NCBI RefSeq assembly: GCF_042408735.1
Contig: NZ_JBHOQV010000057.1
Location: 30,495 to 94,494, forward strand
Source of the DNA: Thermogemmatispora sp042408735
GTDB lineage: Bacteria; Chloroflexota; Ktedonobacteria; Ktedonobacterales; Ktedonobacteraceae
Length of the DNA stretch: 64,000 nt
Reading direction: 5' to 3'
The first letter of the stretch is position 1, and each line of letters starts with the position of its first letter. Shown piece by piece: positions 41,636-50,881 of this stretch. A program made the translations under genes and the position numbers. The notes below the pieces were generated by a model. The model saw nothing but the letters and a program-made list of their open reading frames with translations. It made no database searches and was not told the DNA's origin.

Positions 41636-43198
41636 TCAGGCCTGGTGATTGCTGACACCCGAGCGATCAACGCCGGCCTCGGCCTCGCTGTCTCGCTCAT
41701 CGCTGCTGGCGGTCTGCTGGTCGGTCTGGCCCTTGAGCGTAGGAACGCGGGCCATCAATTCATTAATGCGTACCCCGCTGAGCAGTTCGAAAAGCGCCGG
41801 AATCTGCGCCGCCATATTCATGATATCACCTGTGAGGCGGCTGGCGCCCACACCATTGGCGCCGTTACCAGTTGAAACAATTGTCACCTTATCGACCTTG
41901 CTGAGTGGCTCAGCGATGGCGCGCACAATTTCGGGCATATTGGTCAGGAGCTTATCGAGCACAGCGGCCTGGTTGTACTCATGGTAAGCGGCGGCCTTGA
42001 CCTTCATCGCCTCCGCCTCCGCCTCACCCTTAGCGCGGATCACCTCGGCCTCTGCCAGACCCTTGGCACGGATCACCTCGGCCTCCGCCATACCGCGGGC
42101 GCGCGCGGCCTCGGCCTCGCCCATACCGCGCATGCGAGCAGCGTCGGCCTGGCCCTGAGCTTCGAGGATCAGGCGCTGCCGCTCGGCCTCAGCCACCGTC
42201 TCGATGCGCCGACGCTCGGCCTCGGCGGCCTTCTGGACAGTGGCCTGCAGCTCCAGATCGCGGCGCTGGATTTCGGCCTCCTGCACCCGGATCTGAGCGT
42301 GCTTCTCGACCTCGGTGACCTTAATGGCCTCCTCAACAACCTGCTGCTGCATAATATTGGCCTGGATATCGTAGGCCTTGTCGGCAGCCGCTTGCTGCTT
42401 CTTGACCTCCGCGTCAAAGGCTGCCTTCTTGAGCAAGAGATCGCGCTGGTACTCTGCCTGCTTGGCCTGGGATTCGGCCTCGGCCTTGGCACGCTCCTGG
42501 TCAGCAAGGGAGCGTGCGATAGCTGCTTCGCGAGCTGCCTGGGCCTGCTGGATCTGGGTATCGCGCGCGGCGAGGGCGGCAGCGATATCGGCCTGCTTGC
42601 GGATTTCAGCGATCTGCGGACGCCCCATGTTAGCGATGTAGTCGTTCTTATCGCGCACGTCCTTAATTGTGAACGAAATGACCTCCAGGCCCATCTTCTC
42701 CATATCGGCACTGACCGTCTTGAGCATCTTGGCGCTCACGCTCTCCGGGTCCTTGACCAGGTCCTCGACGGTCAACTGGCCCACAATGCCGCGCAGGTGT
42801 CCCTCCATCACCAGGCGGATCAGATTCTCGCGCTCCTGCTGGCTCTTGCTTAAGAACTGCTCCGCCGCCGTCTTGATACTCTCCTTGTCGGAGCGCACCT
42901 TAATCTGAGTGACCGCCTCGACGTTGACGGCCACTCCCTGTGAGGTATACAGATCCTGGACCGGCGCTACATCAAATGACATCAATTCAAGAGGAAACTC
43001 CTGAGCGTGGCTGATCAAGGGGAAGACGAACTTTGCGCCGCCGGTGACCACATCGGTACCCCCGGCCCCGTAGATGATCAGGGCCCGGTTCGGTCCCACC
43101 TTGCGCAGCATGCTGGCCCAGAGGGCGATAGCGATGATAACCAGCAGCACAAGCAGCAAGACACCGCCGATGAGTAGCCCAAGAACGCCAGTGAACAT
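41636..43198 (-). CDS. Flotillin-like SPFH-domain protein
   Basis: A 520-residue flotillin. One N-terminal membrane helix (about residues 7-32) is followed by the SPFH/band-7 domain ('MSFDVAPVQDLYTSQGVAVNVEAVTQIKV'-type region, 'GLEVISFTIKDVRDKNDYI'). A long coiled-coil stretch with repeated Ala-Glu units follows ('AEAEVIRAKGLAEAEV') and a C-terminal part ending in a Gln/Ser/Asp-rich tail. Flotillins scaffold ordered membrane patches. ATG 43198 has AAGGAG 8 bases upstream. The NfeD-like gene lies just upstream in the same operon, the usual partner. Confidence 0.93.
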   Translation of the reverse strand: MFTGVLGLLIGGVLLLVLLVIIAIALWASMLRKVGPNRALIIYGAGGTDVVTGGAKFVFPLISHAQEFPLELMSFDVAPVQDLYTSQGVAVNVEAVTQIKVRSDKESIKTAAEQFLSKSQQERENLIRLVMEGHLRGIVGQLTVEDLVKDPESVSAKMLKTVSADMEKMGLEVISFTIKDVRDKNDYIANMGRPQIAEIRKQADIAAALAARDTQIQQAQAAREAAIARSLADQERAKAEAESQAKQAEYQRDLLLKKAAFDAEVKKQQAAADKAYDIQANIMQQQVVEEAIKVTEVEKHAQIRVQEAEIQRRDLELQATVQKAAEAERRRIETVAEAERQRLILEAQGQADAARMRGMGEAEAARARGMAEAEVIRAKGLAEAEVIRAKGEAEAEAMKVKAAAYHEYNQAAVLDKLLTNMPEIVRAIAEPLSKVDKVTIVSTGNGANGVGASRLTGDIMNMAAQIPALFELLSGVRINELMARVPTLKGQTDQQTASSDERDSEAEAGVDRSGVSNHQA

Positions 43199-43239
43199 GA
43201 CAGACACTCCTTACTTAGAACGATTACCTTTCCTGCATG

Positions 43240-44142
43240 TCACAAGAGATCTTTACCAGTAAGCAATTCGGAGCGATCGTTTCCATCCTGGTCCTGAAGG
43301 AGTGTGCGCAACTGCTCCAATTCGGCATCGGTCGGCGTACGGAGCGGGTGTTGTCCCGCTTCGCCTTCGAAGAAGCGTTCCCAGGTCTCCACCTCGGCGA
43401 CGCCATGCTCATAGTGGAGAATAATCACCTCCTGCCCGCGCTCGATAGGCTGGCCATCGACGCTGCGGGCGGGGACGCTCTTCCGGAGGCCGCCGGGCGA
43501 GACATAGATCACCTCGCCGATGCTATTCTGGCGGATTGGCAGGCTGACCTTGCCGATCAGACCTGTGCGATCCGAGACGTCCTGAATGGTCTCAGCCTCA
43601 CTGTCGCCGAAGATACGGAACAGCAGTGCCAGTACCAGCCCCGCCAGCAGCAGACCTGTGATGAGGGCGAGCAGGAGCGAGAAGAGGACATCCAGGCGAG
43701 TAACGTTGTGGAAAACATAGCCGAAGAAGCCAAAACCGAGGAGAAAGAAGATCGCGCTCCAGGGGTTAACAAAGGTCAACAGGTGAGAGAACCAGGAAGG
43801 AGAGCTGACCTGAGCGGCCTGGCCCTGCTCGTGGGAGGGGATCCCGTGCCCATGTACGGCCTGGTCAGCGTGGCCGGCCACGCTGACATGGAGGTGGCCA
43901 GCGTGTCCAACACCAGCGTCCACCTGGGCGTGGGGCAGAGCTGATCCCGCATGAGCGTGGGGCAAGTGCAGATGTTGAGCGAGGCCATGCAGGCTGCTGG
44001 CGGCGTGGGGGGCGGCTCCTCCAGCATGGTGGGCCATGCCGTGCCCCAGGCCCCCGAGCAGCGCCGAAATGATCAAGAAAAAGGTCCCAAACAGAAAGCA
44101 ACCGATGAAGACCAGTGAAAGCGGATCAGTGGCAATGACCAT
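43240..44142 (-). CDS. NfeD-like membrane protein with histidine-rich loop
   Basis: About 300 residues. Hydrophobic segment near the start ('LSLVFIGCFLFGTFFLIISALLG'), then a loop of about 90 residues very rich in His and Ala ('HLPHAHAG', 'GHAGHLHV', 'AVHGHGIPSHEQG'). Two or three further membrane helices follow, and a C-terminal OB-fold-like domain ('TGLIGKVSLPIRQNSIGEVI', 'GGLRKSVPARS') as in NfeD proteins. ATG 44142 follows AAAGGAG by 7 bases; the open frame extends upstream. It is partner of flotillin. The His-rich loop could bind zinc or other metals, which is inference. Confidence 0.75.
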   Translation of the reverse strand: MVIATDPLSLVFIGCFLFGTFFLIISALLGGLGHGMAHHAGGAAPHAASSLHGLAQHLHLPHAHAGSALPHAQVDAGVGHAGHLHVSVAGHADQAVHGHGIPSHEQGQAAQVSSPSWFSHLLTFVNPWSAIFFLLGFGFFGYVFHNVTRLDVLFSLLLALITGLLLAGLVLALLFRIFGDSEAETIQDVSDRTGLIGKVSLPIRQNSIGEVIYVSPGGLRKSVPARSVDGQPIERGQEVIILHYEHGVAEVETWERFFEGEAGQHPLRTPTDAELEQLRTLLQDQDGNDRSELLTGKDLL

Positions 44143-44319
44143 AACCCGGCTCCTTTGCTGCTGGTGGACGTATGCCCCCGGCTCGCGCCGAAGCATCGTC
44201 GCACACTCTTCCTTCAGATCCACTGTGTATAGACGCTGCAGCTCTGCAGGCGTACAACGCCATGACCCTTTTCCTGTGCGCTGGCTCCTCAAGTCGGACC
44301 AGGCCCCTGCCCGCTTCAG

Positions 44320-44829
44320 CTAAGGGGCCAGCTCCTGCTCGGCGGAGCCTGAGCCGGAGGCAGAGGTGGCCAGGGTCCGTACGAGCTGCTCCAGCTCAGC
44401 AAGGGGCAGGGCCAGTAGCTCGCTCAACAATGCCAGATAGCGGCGCGGGTCCGTTGTGCGTGCCAGGGCGGTGAAAAAGCCCGCCACCTCCGGCTCCGCC
44501 CGCCACTCTTCGGCGCTGGCCTCCAGCCAGGTAGAGAGGCGATCGCTCTCCTCGGCTACGTCGGTCAGCAGATCGGTACTGAAGTCGGGGGGGTCGCTCA
44601 CCAGATAGCCCGGATGCACCTTGAAAAAGCGCGCCAGCAGATCACGGGTGAAGGCTGTCAGATGAACCCGCTTCCCGCTCTCCAGTTGCGACAAGTAGGC
44701 CTGGCTGATGGTCTCACCGAGTTCCCTCTCCATAGCCGCAACAACTTCCGTTTGCGTCATAGGCCGGTTGAGGCCCCGTAGCTCTCCTTCCACCTTCCGT
44801 AAATGCCTGAGCTTCTCAGCGAGATCCAT
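44320..44829 (-). CDS. XRE-family HTH regulator of the flotillin cluster
   Basis: A 169-residue protein with an N-terminal Cro/CI-type helix-turn-helix ('MTQTEVVAAMERELGETISQAYLSQLESGKRV', about residues 24-55), with a longer than usual turn, and a C-terminal alpha-helical acidic half of unknown role. It is first gene in the run to NfeD, flotillin and PspA and has a consensus promoter. An inverted repeat TAGC-AAATA-GCTA in its leader (44840-44852) may be its own operator (inference). The next gene starts about 180 bases downstream. Confidence 0.83.
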   Translation of the reverse strand: MDLAEKLRHLRKVEGELRGLNRPMTQTEVVAAMERELGETISQAYLSQLESGKRVHLTAFTRDLLARFFKVHPGYLVSDPPDFSTDLLTDVAEESDRLSTWLEASAEEWRAEPEVAGFFTALARTTDPRRYLALLSELLALPLAELEQLVRTLATSASGSGSAEQELAP

Positions 44830-44866
44830 AGTGCCTCACATAGCTATTTGCTAAATCTCCGTTTCT

Positions 44867-44895
44867 ACTATAGCGATCTGTTATCAGGATGTCAA
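44867..44895 (-). promoter_or_regulatory. Promoter of XRE-NfeD-flotillin cluster
   Basis: Minus strand TTGACA (44890-44895), 17 bases, TATAGT (44867-44872). Leader about 30 bases, containing the palindrome TAGCAAATAGCTA at 44840-44852. Confidence 0.82.
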
Positions 44896-45054
44896 GAAAG
44901 AAAGAAAGGAAGAGAGAAAAATCTGCGAGCAAGCTCCGTCCTCTCCGCTCGCGGCGCATCTCCTACCACTGGGTGCGACTCGGCGGGCGGTCAACCACTG
45001 GGTTGCTGCGGTCGCCAGAATCTGCTCTCCTGACTGGCCAGCCCTTGCGCGCTT

Positions 45055-45720
45055 TTACAGCAGGCTACTCAGGCCCTCAAAGCAGAGCCAGAGGCCCAGG
45101 CCTACCAGCAACAAGGCGCTCCCGAGGAGCACCCGGCTATAGACTGGACCTTGCAGCCAGTGGCGGCTGTGGTTAACGGCGAACGCGACAGCGAGCTTCG
45201 TCCCGACCAGAAAAGCGTAGAACCCGAGCAGCAGCAGGACAGGGCCGATCGCTCCCAGCTCCTTGTAGTGGCGGATCAACAGCTGGGCCCCGACTGTTCC
45301 CCAGAAAATGTAAGGGTGAGGGTTCAGCACATTGGTCAGCACAGCCCGCCAGAGGACTGAGCCGCTGGCGTTGGCGGGAGCTGCGGGAGAGAGAGCCAGG
45401 GAAGAGGCGGGAACGCGCGCATAGCGGCGGGCGGTCAGAGCGGTTTCGCCTCCCAGATAGAGCACGAAAAGGCCGCCGGTCACCGCCAGCCAGCCGAGGG
45501 CGCTGGCCGGCAACTGGCTGATCAGCAGGACCGCGAGGGCGATGATCGGAAGATCGGTAAACAGCGCAGCAAGCGCCACAAGGTTGCCGGCGCGCCAGCC
45601 GCGCTGGAGCGTCTGCGTGATCACCAGGCCAAGCATCGGCCCAGGACTGATACCGGCGGTGAAGCCGTAGGAGATCCCCAGGAAGAGAGCGGTCAACATC
45701 AGCGGCTCAAGGACTTTCAT
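45055..45720 (-). CDS. LysE-family exporter
   Basis: A 221-residue LysE/RhtB-type membrane exporter, a family that pumps out amino acids and related compounds. Six hydrophobic segments; the family opening 'GISYGFTAGISPGPMLGLVITQTLQRG' (the 'PGP' motif near residue 26) and 'LTNVLNPHPYIFW' are diagnostic. A Pro/Ala-rich cytoplasmic loop separates the halves. No strong ribosome site is seen. Substrate unknown. Confidence 0.9.
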   Translation of the reverse strand: MKVLEPLMLTALFLGISYGFTAGISPGPMLGLVITQTLQRGWRAGNLVALAALFTDLPIIALAVLLISQLPASALGWLAVTGGLFVLYLGGETALTARRYARVPASSLALSPAAPANASGSVLWRAVLTNVLNPHPYIFWGTVGAQLLIRHYKELGAIGPVLLLLGFYAFLVGTKLAVAFAVNHSRHWLQGPVYSRVLLGSALLLVGLGLWLCFEGLSSLL

Positions 45721-45790
45721 CTTACCCGTCGCCCGGCTGCTGGCTGGTTGCCAGAGCGCAGGCCGGTCCGGCGGACAACGATCGGATGGC

Positions 45791-46492
45791 TCACTGGCCG
45801 AGCTTCTCTTTGAGGAAATGCACGGCCAGGGGCCAGGCTTCGGCAGCAGCCTTCTCGTTGCCCATCCCGTGCATCGGATTCAGGAAGGCGTGGCCAGCAT
45901 CGTAGACCTTGACGGTGATGTCCTTGCCGGCCTCTTTGTAGACCCGCTCGACCTTTTCGACCTGGTCCATTGGGATACTCTCATCGTGGCGGCCATAGAT
46001 CGCCAGAATGGGAGCGTTGACGTGGGCCACATTCTCGGGTTGAGGGTCGTAGCCGCCGGCGTAGAAGGGCACAGCCGCGGCCAGATCGGCATAGCGCTCG
46101 GCCACTGTGTAGGTGAGCAAACCGCCGACACAGAAGCCGATGAGGCCCAGCTTCTTTGGCTCCACGTTTGGCATGGCCTTCAGCGTTTCCAGGGCCCCAA
46201 TGATCTCTTTAACGGCCCGATCCATCTTTTCACGGATCATTGTCATCATCATCTTGAGAGCATCGTTTGGCTCAGTAGCGATTTTCCCGTGATAGAGGTC
46301 GGGCACAGCCACAATAAAGCCCTCGGTGGCCAGCTTCTGGGCCAGGTCCTGAATATGGGGTTCGATCCCCCACCATTCCTGAATCATCACGACGCCGGGA
46401 TGCTTCAGATCGTCATCCGGCTGGGCCAGGAAAGCGTAGGCGCCGTTGCCATTGACTTTGAGGTCTACCAGCGAGGTACGTATGACTGCCAT
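45791..46492 (-). CDS. Dienelactone hydrolase-family protein
   Basis: A 233-residue alpha/beta hydrolase of the dienelactone hydrolase family. The catalytic triad is visible: nucleophile Cys in 'GFCVGG' (about residue 121), Asp in 'YGRHDESIP' and His in 'YDAGHAFLNP'. The N-terminal 'VVMIQEWWGIEPHIQDLA' with its Glu is typical (Glu-Trp-Trp-Gly). AAGGAG lies 8 bases upstream of the ATG. It hydrolyses dienelactones in chloroaromatic degradation in some bacteria, but no such pathway is nearby, so the substrate is open. Confidence 0.93.
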   Translation of the reverse strand: MAVIRTSLVDLKVNGNGAYAFLAQPDDDLKHPGVVMIQEWWGIEPHIQDLAQKLATEGFIVAVPDLYHGKIATEPNDALKMMMTMIREKMDRAVKEIIGALETLKAMPNVEPKKLGLIGFCVGGLLTYTVAERYADLAAAVPFYAGGYDPQPENVAHVNAPILAIYGRHDESIPMDQVEKVERVYKEAGKDITVKVYDAGHAFLNPMHGMGNEKAAAEAWPLAVHFLKEKLGQ

Positions 46493-46874
46493 TGCTCCGA
46501 CTCCTTAAGGAAGAAAATAGGGCGTTTCTGGCCTGCGCGTGACTCTGCGGTGCGCTCTACATGCAAGGGTTACCCCTATAATTATATACTAGACCGGCCT
46601 GGCGCTGGCAGGGCCTGGCGGAGGCTGAACTCCCCAATCTTGACCGTCGAGAGCGAAAGAGCGTACAATAGCCAAGAGCCTGGCCGACCGCTGGCATCGC
46701 TGGCAGGAGGCCGCGCCATGCCAATGGTGGTCTAGGTTGCTTGTTCGCCACCGATGTGGGGCGAGGCCGCCATTTTAGGGGGTGTCGGGGAGTCTAGCCG
46801 CGACAGGCGAGAGTGAAAGCAGGAAAGTATCCTGGGGTCTCTTCTGCTGGTGTTGGTTGCAGGGGAGCGATCCG
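46493..46874. other. Divergent intergenic region
   Basis: About 380 bases between the hydrolase (-) and HEAT-repeat (+) genes. A TATAAT/TATATA stretch lies near 46575-46590, usable by either strand, but no -35 partner is convincing. Confidence 0.35.
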
Positions 46875-46906
46875 CATCAAGATACTGAAAGCATGAGGAT
46901 AGCGAA
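46875..46906 (+). repeat. Leader repeats GAGGATACYGRAARC before the HEAT-repeat gene
   Basis: Two copies: CATCAAGATACTGAAAGC and ATGAGGATAGCGAA directly before the ATG, the second providing the GAGGA ribosome site. They match copies before 37971 and before aconitase (60473, minus strand). Confidence 0.8.
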
Positions 46907-48937
46907 ATGACAGACGTCTATCGTGATCAGCCAGCAACACCGGCGTCGGGGCAGGAGGCCAACGCGACACCGGTCCCGGACGAAGAGAGGCGCGAGGGAG
47001 AGAGGCAACCACAGGATGAGGCGTCGCCAGAACAGGGAGAGGAGAGGCGCGAGGTGGAAGGGGAACCGCAGGGTGGGGCTCCGCCAGTGAGGGAAGAAGA
47101 GGTGGCTCGGGTGGCGGAGGATGGCGTTGCTGATGCTTCTTCCCCGGCCGTCGAGGTCACAAATGGAGCAGAAGCCTCAGATCAGGGCGATGTCGTTGAG
47201 GGGGAGGCGGCGGCTATGGAGACGGAGGGGAGAAGGCCGTCAGGGTACGCTGCTACCCTGGAGCATATGCTCGCGCGCCAGCCGCAGCCCCCATTGGACC
47301 CGGAGTCGCTCCCGGTCAGGGAGCGCCTGAGCCGGCTCCGTACCGATGTCACAACCCTGCTCACCGATTGGCGCTGGGGTGGATTGAGCAAAGAAGAGGT
47401 GGCCAGGCGCCTGGTGCCTCTCCTCGATTTCAGTCCCCTGCCGCAATGGGCTTCCCTGGTGGCCTCTCAGCTCTATGAGATTGATCGCGCCGGTAGCCTG
47501 ATTCCCGTCTGGCGGGTGCTGGCCGAGAGCGCCGACTTCCAGGATCTAGAGCGGCAAACGCCTCAGGGAATGAATCCGGCCGAAACGCCGTCAGGGAAGG
47601 CTCGCCGTCTTGCTGTACTGGTGCTTGGCAACTACAAAGACGCTGACCTGACGATCCTGCTCGGACGCCTGGCTTTCGATCCCCATCTCTCGCTCTACGC
47701 CGCGCAAGCTCTCCTGCGGCAGAATACTCTCCTGGCGCGTCAGACGCTGATGCGGGCCTTGAAGGAGGCCGAAGGCTGGGCCCGCGTCGACCTGCTCGAA
47801 GCCGGCCTGAAATTGAAGCAGCCCAGCTTCTTTGATGTGTTGCTGGCCGCGGGTCTGGAGGGGATTCCTGGCCTCGAAGCCTATGTGGCCCCCTCGCTCT
47901 ATCGGACCTTGCCTATAGAGACCTACCTTGATCCTCCTCCACAGGCGACGAAGTCGCTCAAACTGATCCAGCACGCGGCTCTGGTCTGCTACTATGTCTG
48001 TCTGGAAAGCATGCGCAGCGCCAGCCTTCAGCCTGAGCAGCCTCCCATCCTCTTTGAACGTGAGCTGCGGCCTTTGCTGCAGGCCCTCTTCACCAGTGCG
48101 CGCCGTTATGCGAGCTGGCAACAGGTCGTGGCGCTACACCAGCTTGCTCTGCTGTTGGGGCGCTACTGGAGAGGAATCGCCCACGGCCTCATTCGGGAGC
48201 CGCAGGTGATCCAGCGCGTTATGGACTGTCTCCCGCTCATGCCTGACGTTGAACGCTGGATGAACGGCCCAGCGCGCGATATCTTGCTAACGGCCCTACA
48301 GGGTCAGGACGAGCGGGCCTGGTCGCCGGTGCTTAGGACGCTGCTGGATTTGCGCGAGCTGCGACTGTGTACACCTTTGCTGGCCGCCTTAGAGAAGGTC
48401 GGGCGCCTGGAAAGCGTCGAGGAGGCTCAGCGTCTCGCTCTGGCCTGCGAGGCCCTGGCAACCCTTGGCGACGGACGAGCGTTAGGAGCCTTACGTCGTC
48501 TCCTCACTGAAGTGGTCGCTCTCCAGAAACGGGTGACCCTTCCTCAGCGTGCCGAGCCTCTGCCGCCCGAAGATGAGCACGTGCCGGGGAGTATTCTCGC
48601 CGTAGCCGTGTTGCGATCCCTGGCTCAGTTCGGCGCTCGCGAGAGCCTTGATCTTGTCGTCCAAGCCTCGCATGACTTCGACCCGGTAGTGCGTGAGGCC
48701 GCCTTAGAGGCGCTTATGCGCCTGGATGCCCGCGGCGAGCAGTGGGCCAGCCGAATGGCCATGCGCGAAGCCCTGAGCGACCAATCACCGGCGGTGGCCA
48801 GGCTGGCTTGCCGTTTAGCTGCTCAGTTCCAGGATCGCGAATCGCTGCCGGCCTTACGCTATTTGCTCCAGTCGCGCCCGGCGGTGCGTGAGGCTGCGGC
48901 GGCGGCCCTTGCCCAGCTAGAACAGGCTGTGGCCTAG
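46907..48937 (+). CDS. HEAT-repeat-like protein with acidic N-terminus
   Basis: A 676-residue soluble protein. Residues 1-115 are disordered and Glu/Pro/Gly-rich with a duplicated 'EERRE-GE' pattern. The rest is alpha-helical, and from about residue 220 onward shows HEAT/PBS-like helical repeats, clearest at 'LTILLGRLAFDPHLSLYAAQALLRQ', at 'DFDPVVREAALEALMRLD' and at the end ('SRPAVREAAAAALAQLE'). Such repeats are protein-binding scaffolds. No catalytic motif. The gene is followed by a GC hairpin and then by a Ser/Thr kinase gene in the same direction. Function unknown. Confidence 0.7.
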   Translation: MTDVYRDQPATPASGQEANATPVPDEERREGERQPQDEASPEQGEERREVEGEPQGGAPPVREEEVARVAEDGVADASSPAVEVTNGAEASDQGDVVEGEAAAMETEGRRPSGYAATLEHMLARQPQPPLDPESLPVRERLSRLRTDVTTLLTDWRWGGLSKEEVARRLVPLLDFSPLPQWASLVASQLYEIDRAGSLIPVWRVLAESADFQDLERQTPQGMNPAETPSGKARRLAVLVLGNYKDADLTILLGRLAFDPHLSLYAAQALLRQNTLLARQTLMRALKEAEGWARVDLLEAGLKLKQPSFFDVLLAAGLEGIPGLEAYVAPSLYRTLPIETYLDPPPQATKSLKLIQHAALVCYYVCLESMRSASLQPEQPPILFERELRPLLQALFTSARRYASWQQVVALHQLALLLGRYWRGIAHGLIREPQVIQRVMDCLPLMPDVERWMNGPARDILLTALQGQDERAWSPVLRTLLDLRELRLCTPLLAALEKVGRLESVEEAQRLALACEALATLGDGRALGALRRLLTEVVALQKRVTLPQRAEPLPPEDEHVPGSILAVAVLRSLAQFGARESLDLVVQASHDFDPVVREAALEALMRLDARGEQWASRMAMREALSDQSPAVARLACRLAAQFQDRESLPALRYLLQSRPAVREAAAAALAQLEQAVA

Positions 48938-48946
48938 CCAGCGGGT

Positions 48947-48988
48947 AGCCCCGGCCCAGGTCTGGCCTTGGCCAGGTTGGCCCGGGCT
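48947..48988 (+). terminator. Hairpin after HEAT-repeat gene
   Basis: Imperfect long GC stem (AGCCC...TGGCC-TT-GGCCA...GGGCT) starting 10 bases after the stop codon, without a U-tract. Candidate terminator. Confidence 0.5.
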
Positions 48989-49194
48989 GCCCACCCCTTG
49001 CTGGGTTGATAGGCCAGGACTGCTGCCCTACTTTACCCTTTGGCCTCGCGGTACCGCTTCCTGCCCCCTCTGTATACTATACAATAGGAATAAGAAAACT
49101 CTATCTGCCCGTCAGGGAGAATGATTGTTCCTCTCTTGCGGCTGCTTCCTGGCGAGCTTTTTGTCTGTTATCCAGGTAGTGAGGGTCAAACGGA

Positions 49195-50670
49195 ATGAAT
49201 ATGTTGGTGGGGAAGACGCTCGGTGGATATCGACTTTTACGGCTCCTGGAAAGTGGTGGGATGGGGGATATCTATCTGGCCCAGCATGAACGGATCGGGC
49301 GCAAGGTTGCTATTAAGGTCATCTGCAGCGATCTCCGCTCCGCCCCTCTCTCTCCTGAAGGCATTCAGGCCGCTCGTCGCTTTATCCGCGAAGCGCGCGC
49401 TGTTGCTGAACTGGAACATGAGCATATTTTGCCCCTCTATCATTTTGGTGAAGAGACGCTTGAGCCGGACTCAACGGTGATTACCTATCTGGTTATGCCC
49501 TATCTGTCGGAAGGCTCGCTCTGGAAGTGGCTGCAGAGGCGGACGCAGCAGTATGGTTTTAGCTGGCCCATTTCGGCGGAGGAAGCTGGCTACTATCTGC
49601 TACAGGCGGCGTCGGCCCTCCAGTGTGCTCACGACCATGGAATTGTCCATCGCGATATCAAGCCGACAAACTTTTTGATCCGCGTAGATCGGGGTCCGCT
49701 TAGCCCTACCGTCGATGCTGAGCGAGCGGCCCTGTTGAATCGCATCTTCCCTCATGGTCGGCCTCATCTGCTGCTGGCCGACTTTGGCCTGGCGACTTTT
49801 TATCGCCAGGGCCGCTCGTTTCATCGCTCTGTGGGAACGCCGCTCTATATGGCCCCAGAACAGTTTGATGATCCGGCCCAGGCCGATGCGGTCGCCGTCG
49901 GTCCAGCCGCCGACCAGTATGCCCTCGCGGTCATGGTCTACCAGCTTGTTACCGGACGGGCGGTTTTTGAAGGGACTGCCAGCCAGCTTCTGCATCATCA
50001 CCATCATACGCCTCCGACGCCTCCCAGCGTCTATAATCCCTCTCTGCCACGGGAGCTGGACGAGGTCTTTCTGAGGGCATTAGCCAAAAAGCCCGAGCAG
50101 CGCTTTCCAACGATCCTGGCGTTTGCTCAGGCCTATGACGCCGTGGTGCAGACGAGATTGCAGGGGTGTGCCCAGCCACCTCAGCAGCGCAGCGAAGTCC
50201 GAGCGCTGGCGGTGGCGGCCAACCGTCCAGCCTGCCTGGCCATCCCAGAGCCAGCAGAGGAGCCGCTAGTGACGCCAAGGCGTACGCCCCAGCCAGAGGA
50301 GGCGCCGCTCGGGGCGGTGGCCCAATTAAGGCAGGACGAGCAAGAGAGACGTCAGAGGCAGAGACAGACGCCCACACCTGCGGCCTTGAAGCAGGTGGCC
50401 CAGGGTCAGGCGTTGGAGGAGAACGCGCCGCTTCCGGCGCTGGAGGTGCTCGGCGAAAGCGAGCGTGGTCTGGAGGCCAAAGCCCGGGCGGGTGAGAGGC
50501 CATCGGGGCCAGAGTCGTCCCTGCTTGTGGGTCGTCTCTTCATGCTGACGCTCACGCTCCTGGCCCTGGTAGTTCTTCTGGGTGGCCTCTTGCTTTTTCT
50601 GCTGTTGCTAGCCAGTCATCCTGGTCTCTTCTCCCAATTCATGCTGGCCGGTGAGCGCCTGAGCGCCTGA
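49195..50670 (+). CDS. Membrane-anchored Ser/Thr protein kinase
   Basis: A 491-residue Hanks-type kinase. Gly-rich loop 'LLESGGMGDIYLA', Lys in 'VAIKVI', catalytic 'VHRDIKPTN' (about residue 153), 'ADFGLATF' and activation 'GTPLYMAPEQ'. It differs from most bacterial PknB kinases by an insert between the catalytic loop and DFG ('RVDRGPLSPTVDAERAALL'), unusual and shared with some Ktedonobacteria-type kinases as far as I can judge. A run of five His (about residue 270) precedes 'TPPTPPS'. A Gln/Glu/Arg-rich linker leads to one C-terminal membrane helix with almost no external domain. Either ATG 49195 or 49201 may be used. Confidence 0.92.
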   Translation: MNMLVGKTLGGYRLLRLLESGGMGDIYLAQHERIGRKVAIKVICSDLRSAPLSPEGIQAARRFIREARAVAELEHEHILPLYHFGEETLEPDSTVITYLVMPYLSEGSLWKWLQRRTQQYGFSWPISAEEAGYYLLQAASALQCAHDHGIVHRDIKPTNFLIRVDRGPLSPTVDAERAALLNRIFPHGRPHLLLADFGLATFYRQGRSFHRSVGTPLYMAPEQFDDPAQADAVAVGPAADQYALAVMVYQLVTGRAVFEGTASQLLHHHHHTPPTPPSVYNPSLPRELDEVFLRALAKKPEQRFPTILAFAQAYDAVVQTRLQGCAQPPQQRSEVRALAVAANRPACLAIPEPAEEPLVTPRRTPQPEEAPLGAVAQLRQDEQERRQRQRQTPTPAALKQVAQGQALEENAPLPALEVLGESERGLEAKARAGERPSGPESSLLVGRLFMLTLTLLALVVLLGGLLLFLLLLASHPGLFSQFMLAGERLSA

Positions 50671-50881
50671 AGGCCAGCCTTGTGAGGGAGGCGGCCTGCT
50701 TCTTTCTGGTCCTCGTTCCGACCGAGGAAGCCTGGCCGCTCACCCCCACTTCGCCTTTTGAGATGAAGAGAACCGACGCGGTATGTTCAGGTCAGCCGCG
50801 CCGGGGACAGCAAGCGCGCGATCTGATCAGCAACCGCCTGGTGTGCTGGGGCAAGGCCGAGTCGGCTGTCCAGCAGCGTGC

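Noticed and set aside
49981..50010. CAT-rich stretch in the kinase gene as a repeat element
   Set aside because: It simply encodes a run of histidines within an intact kinase frame.
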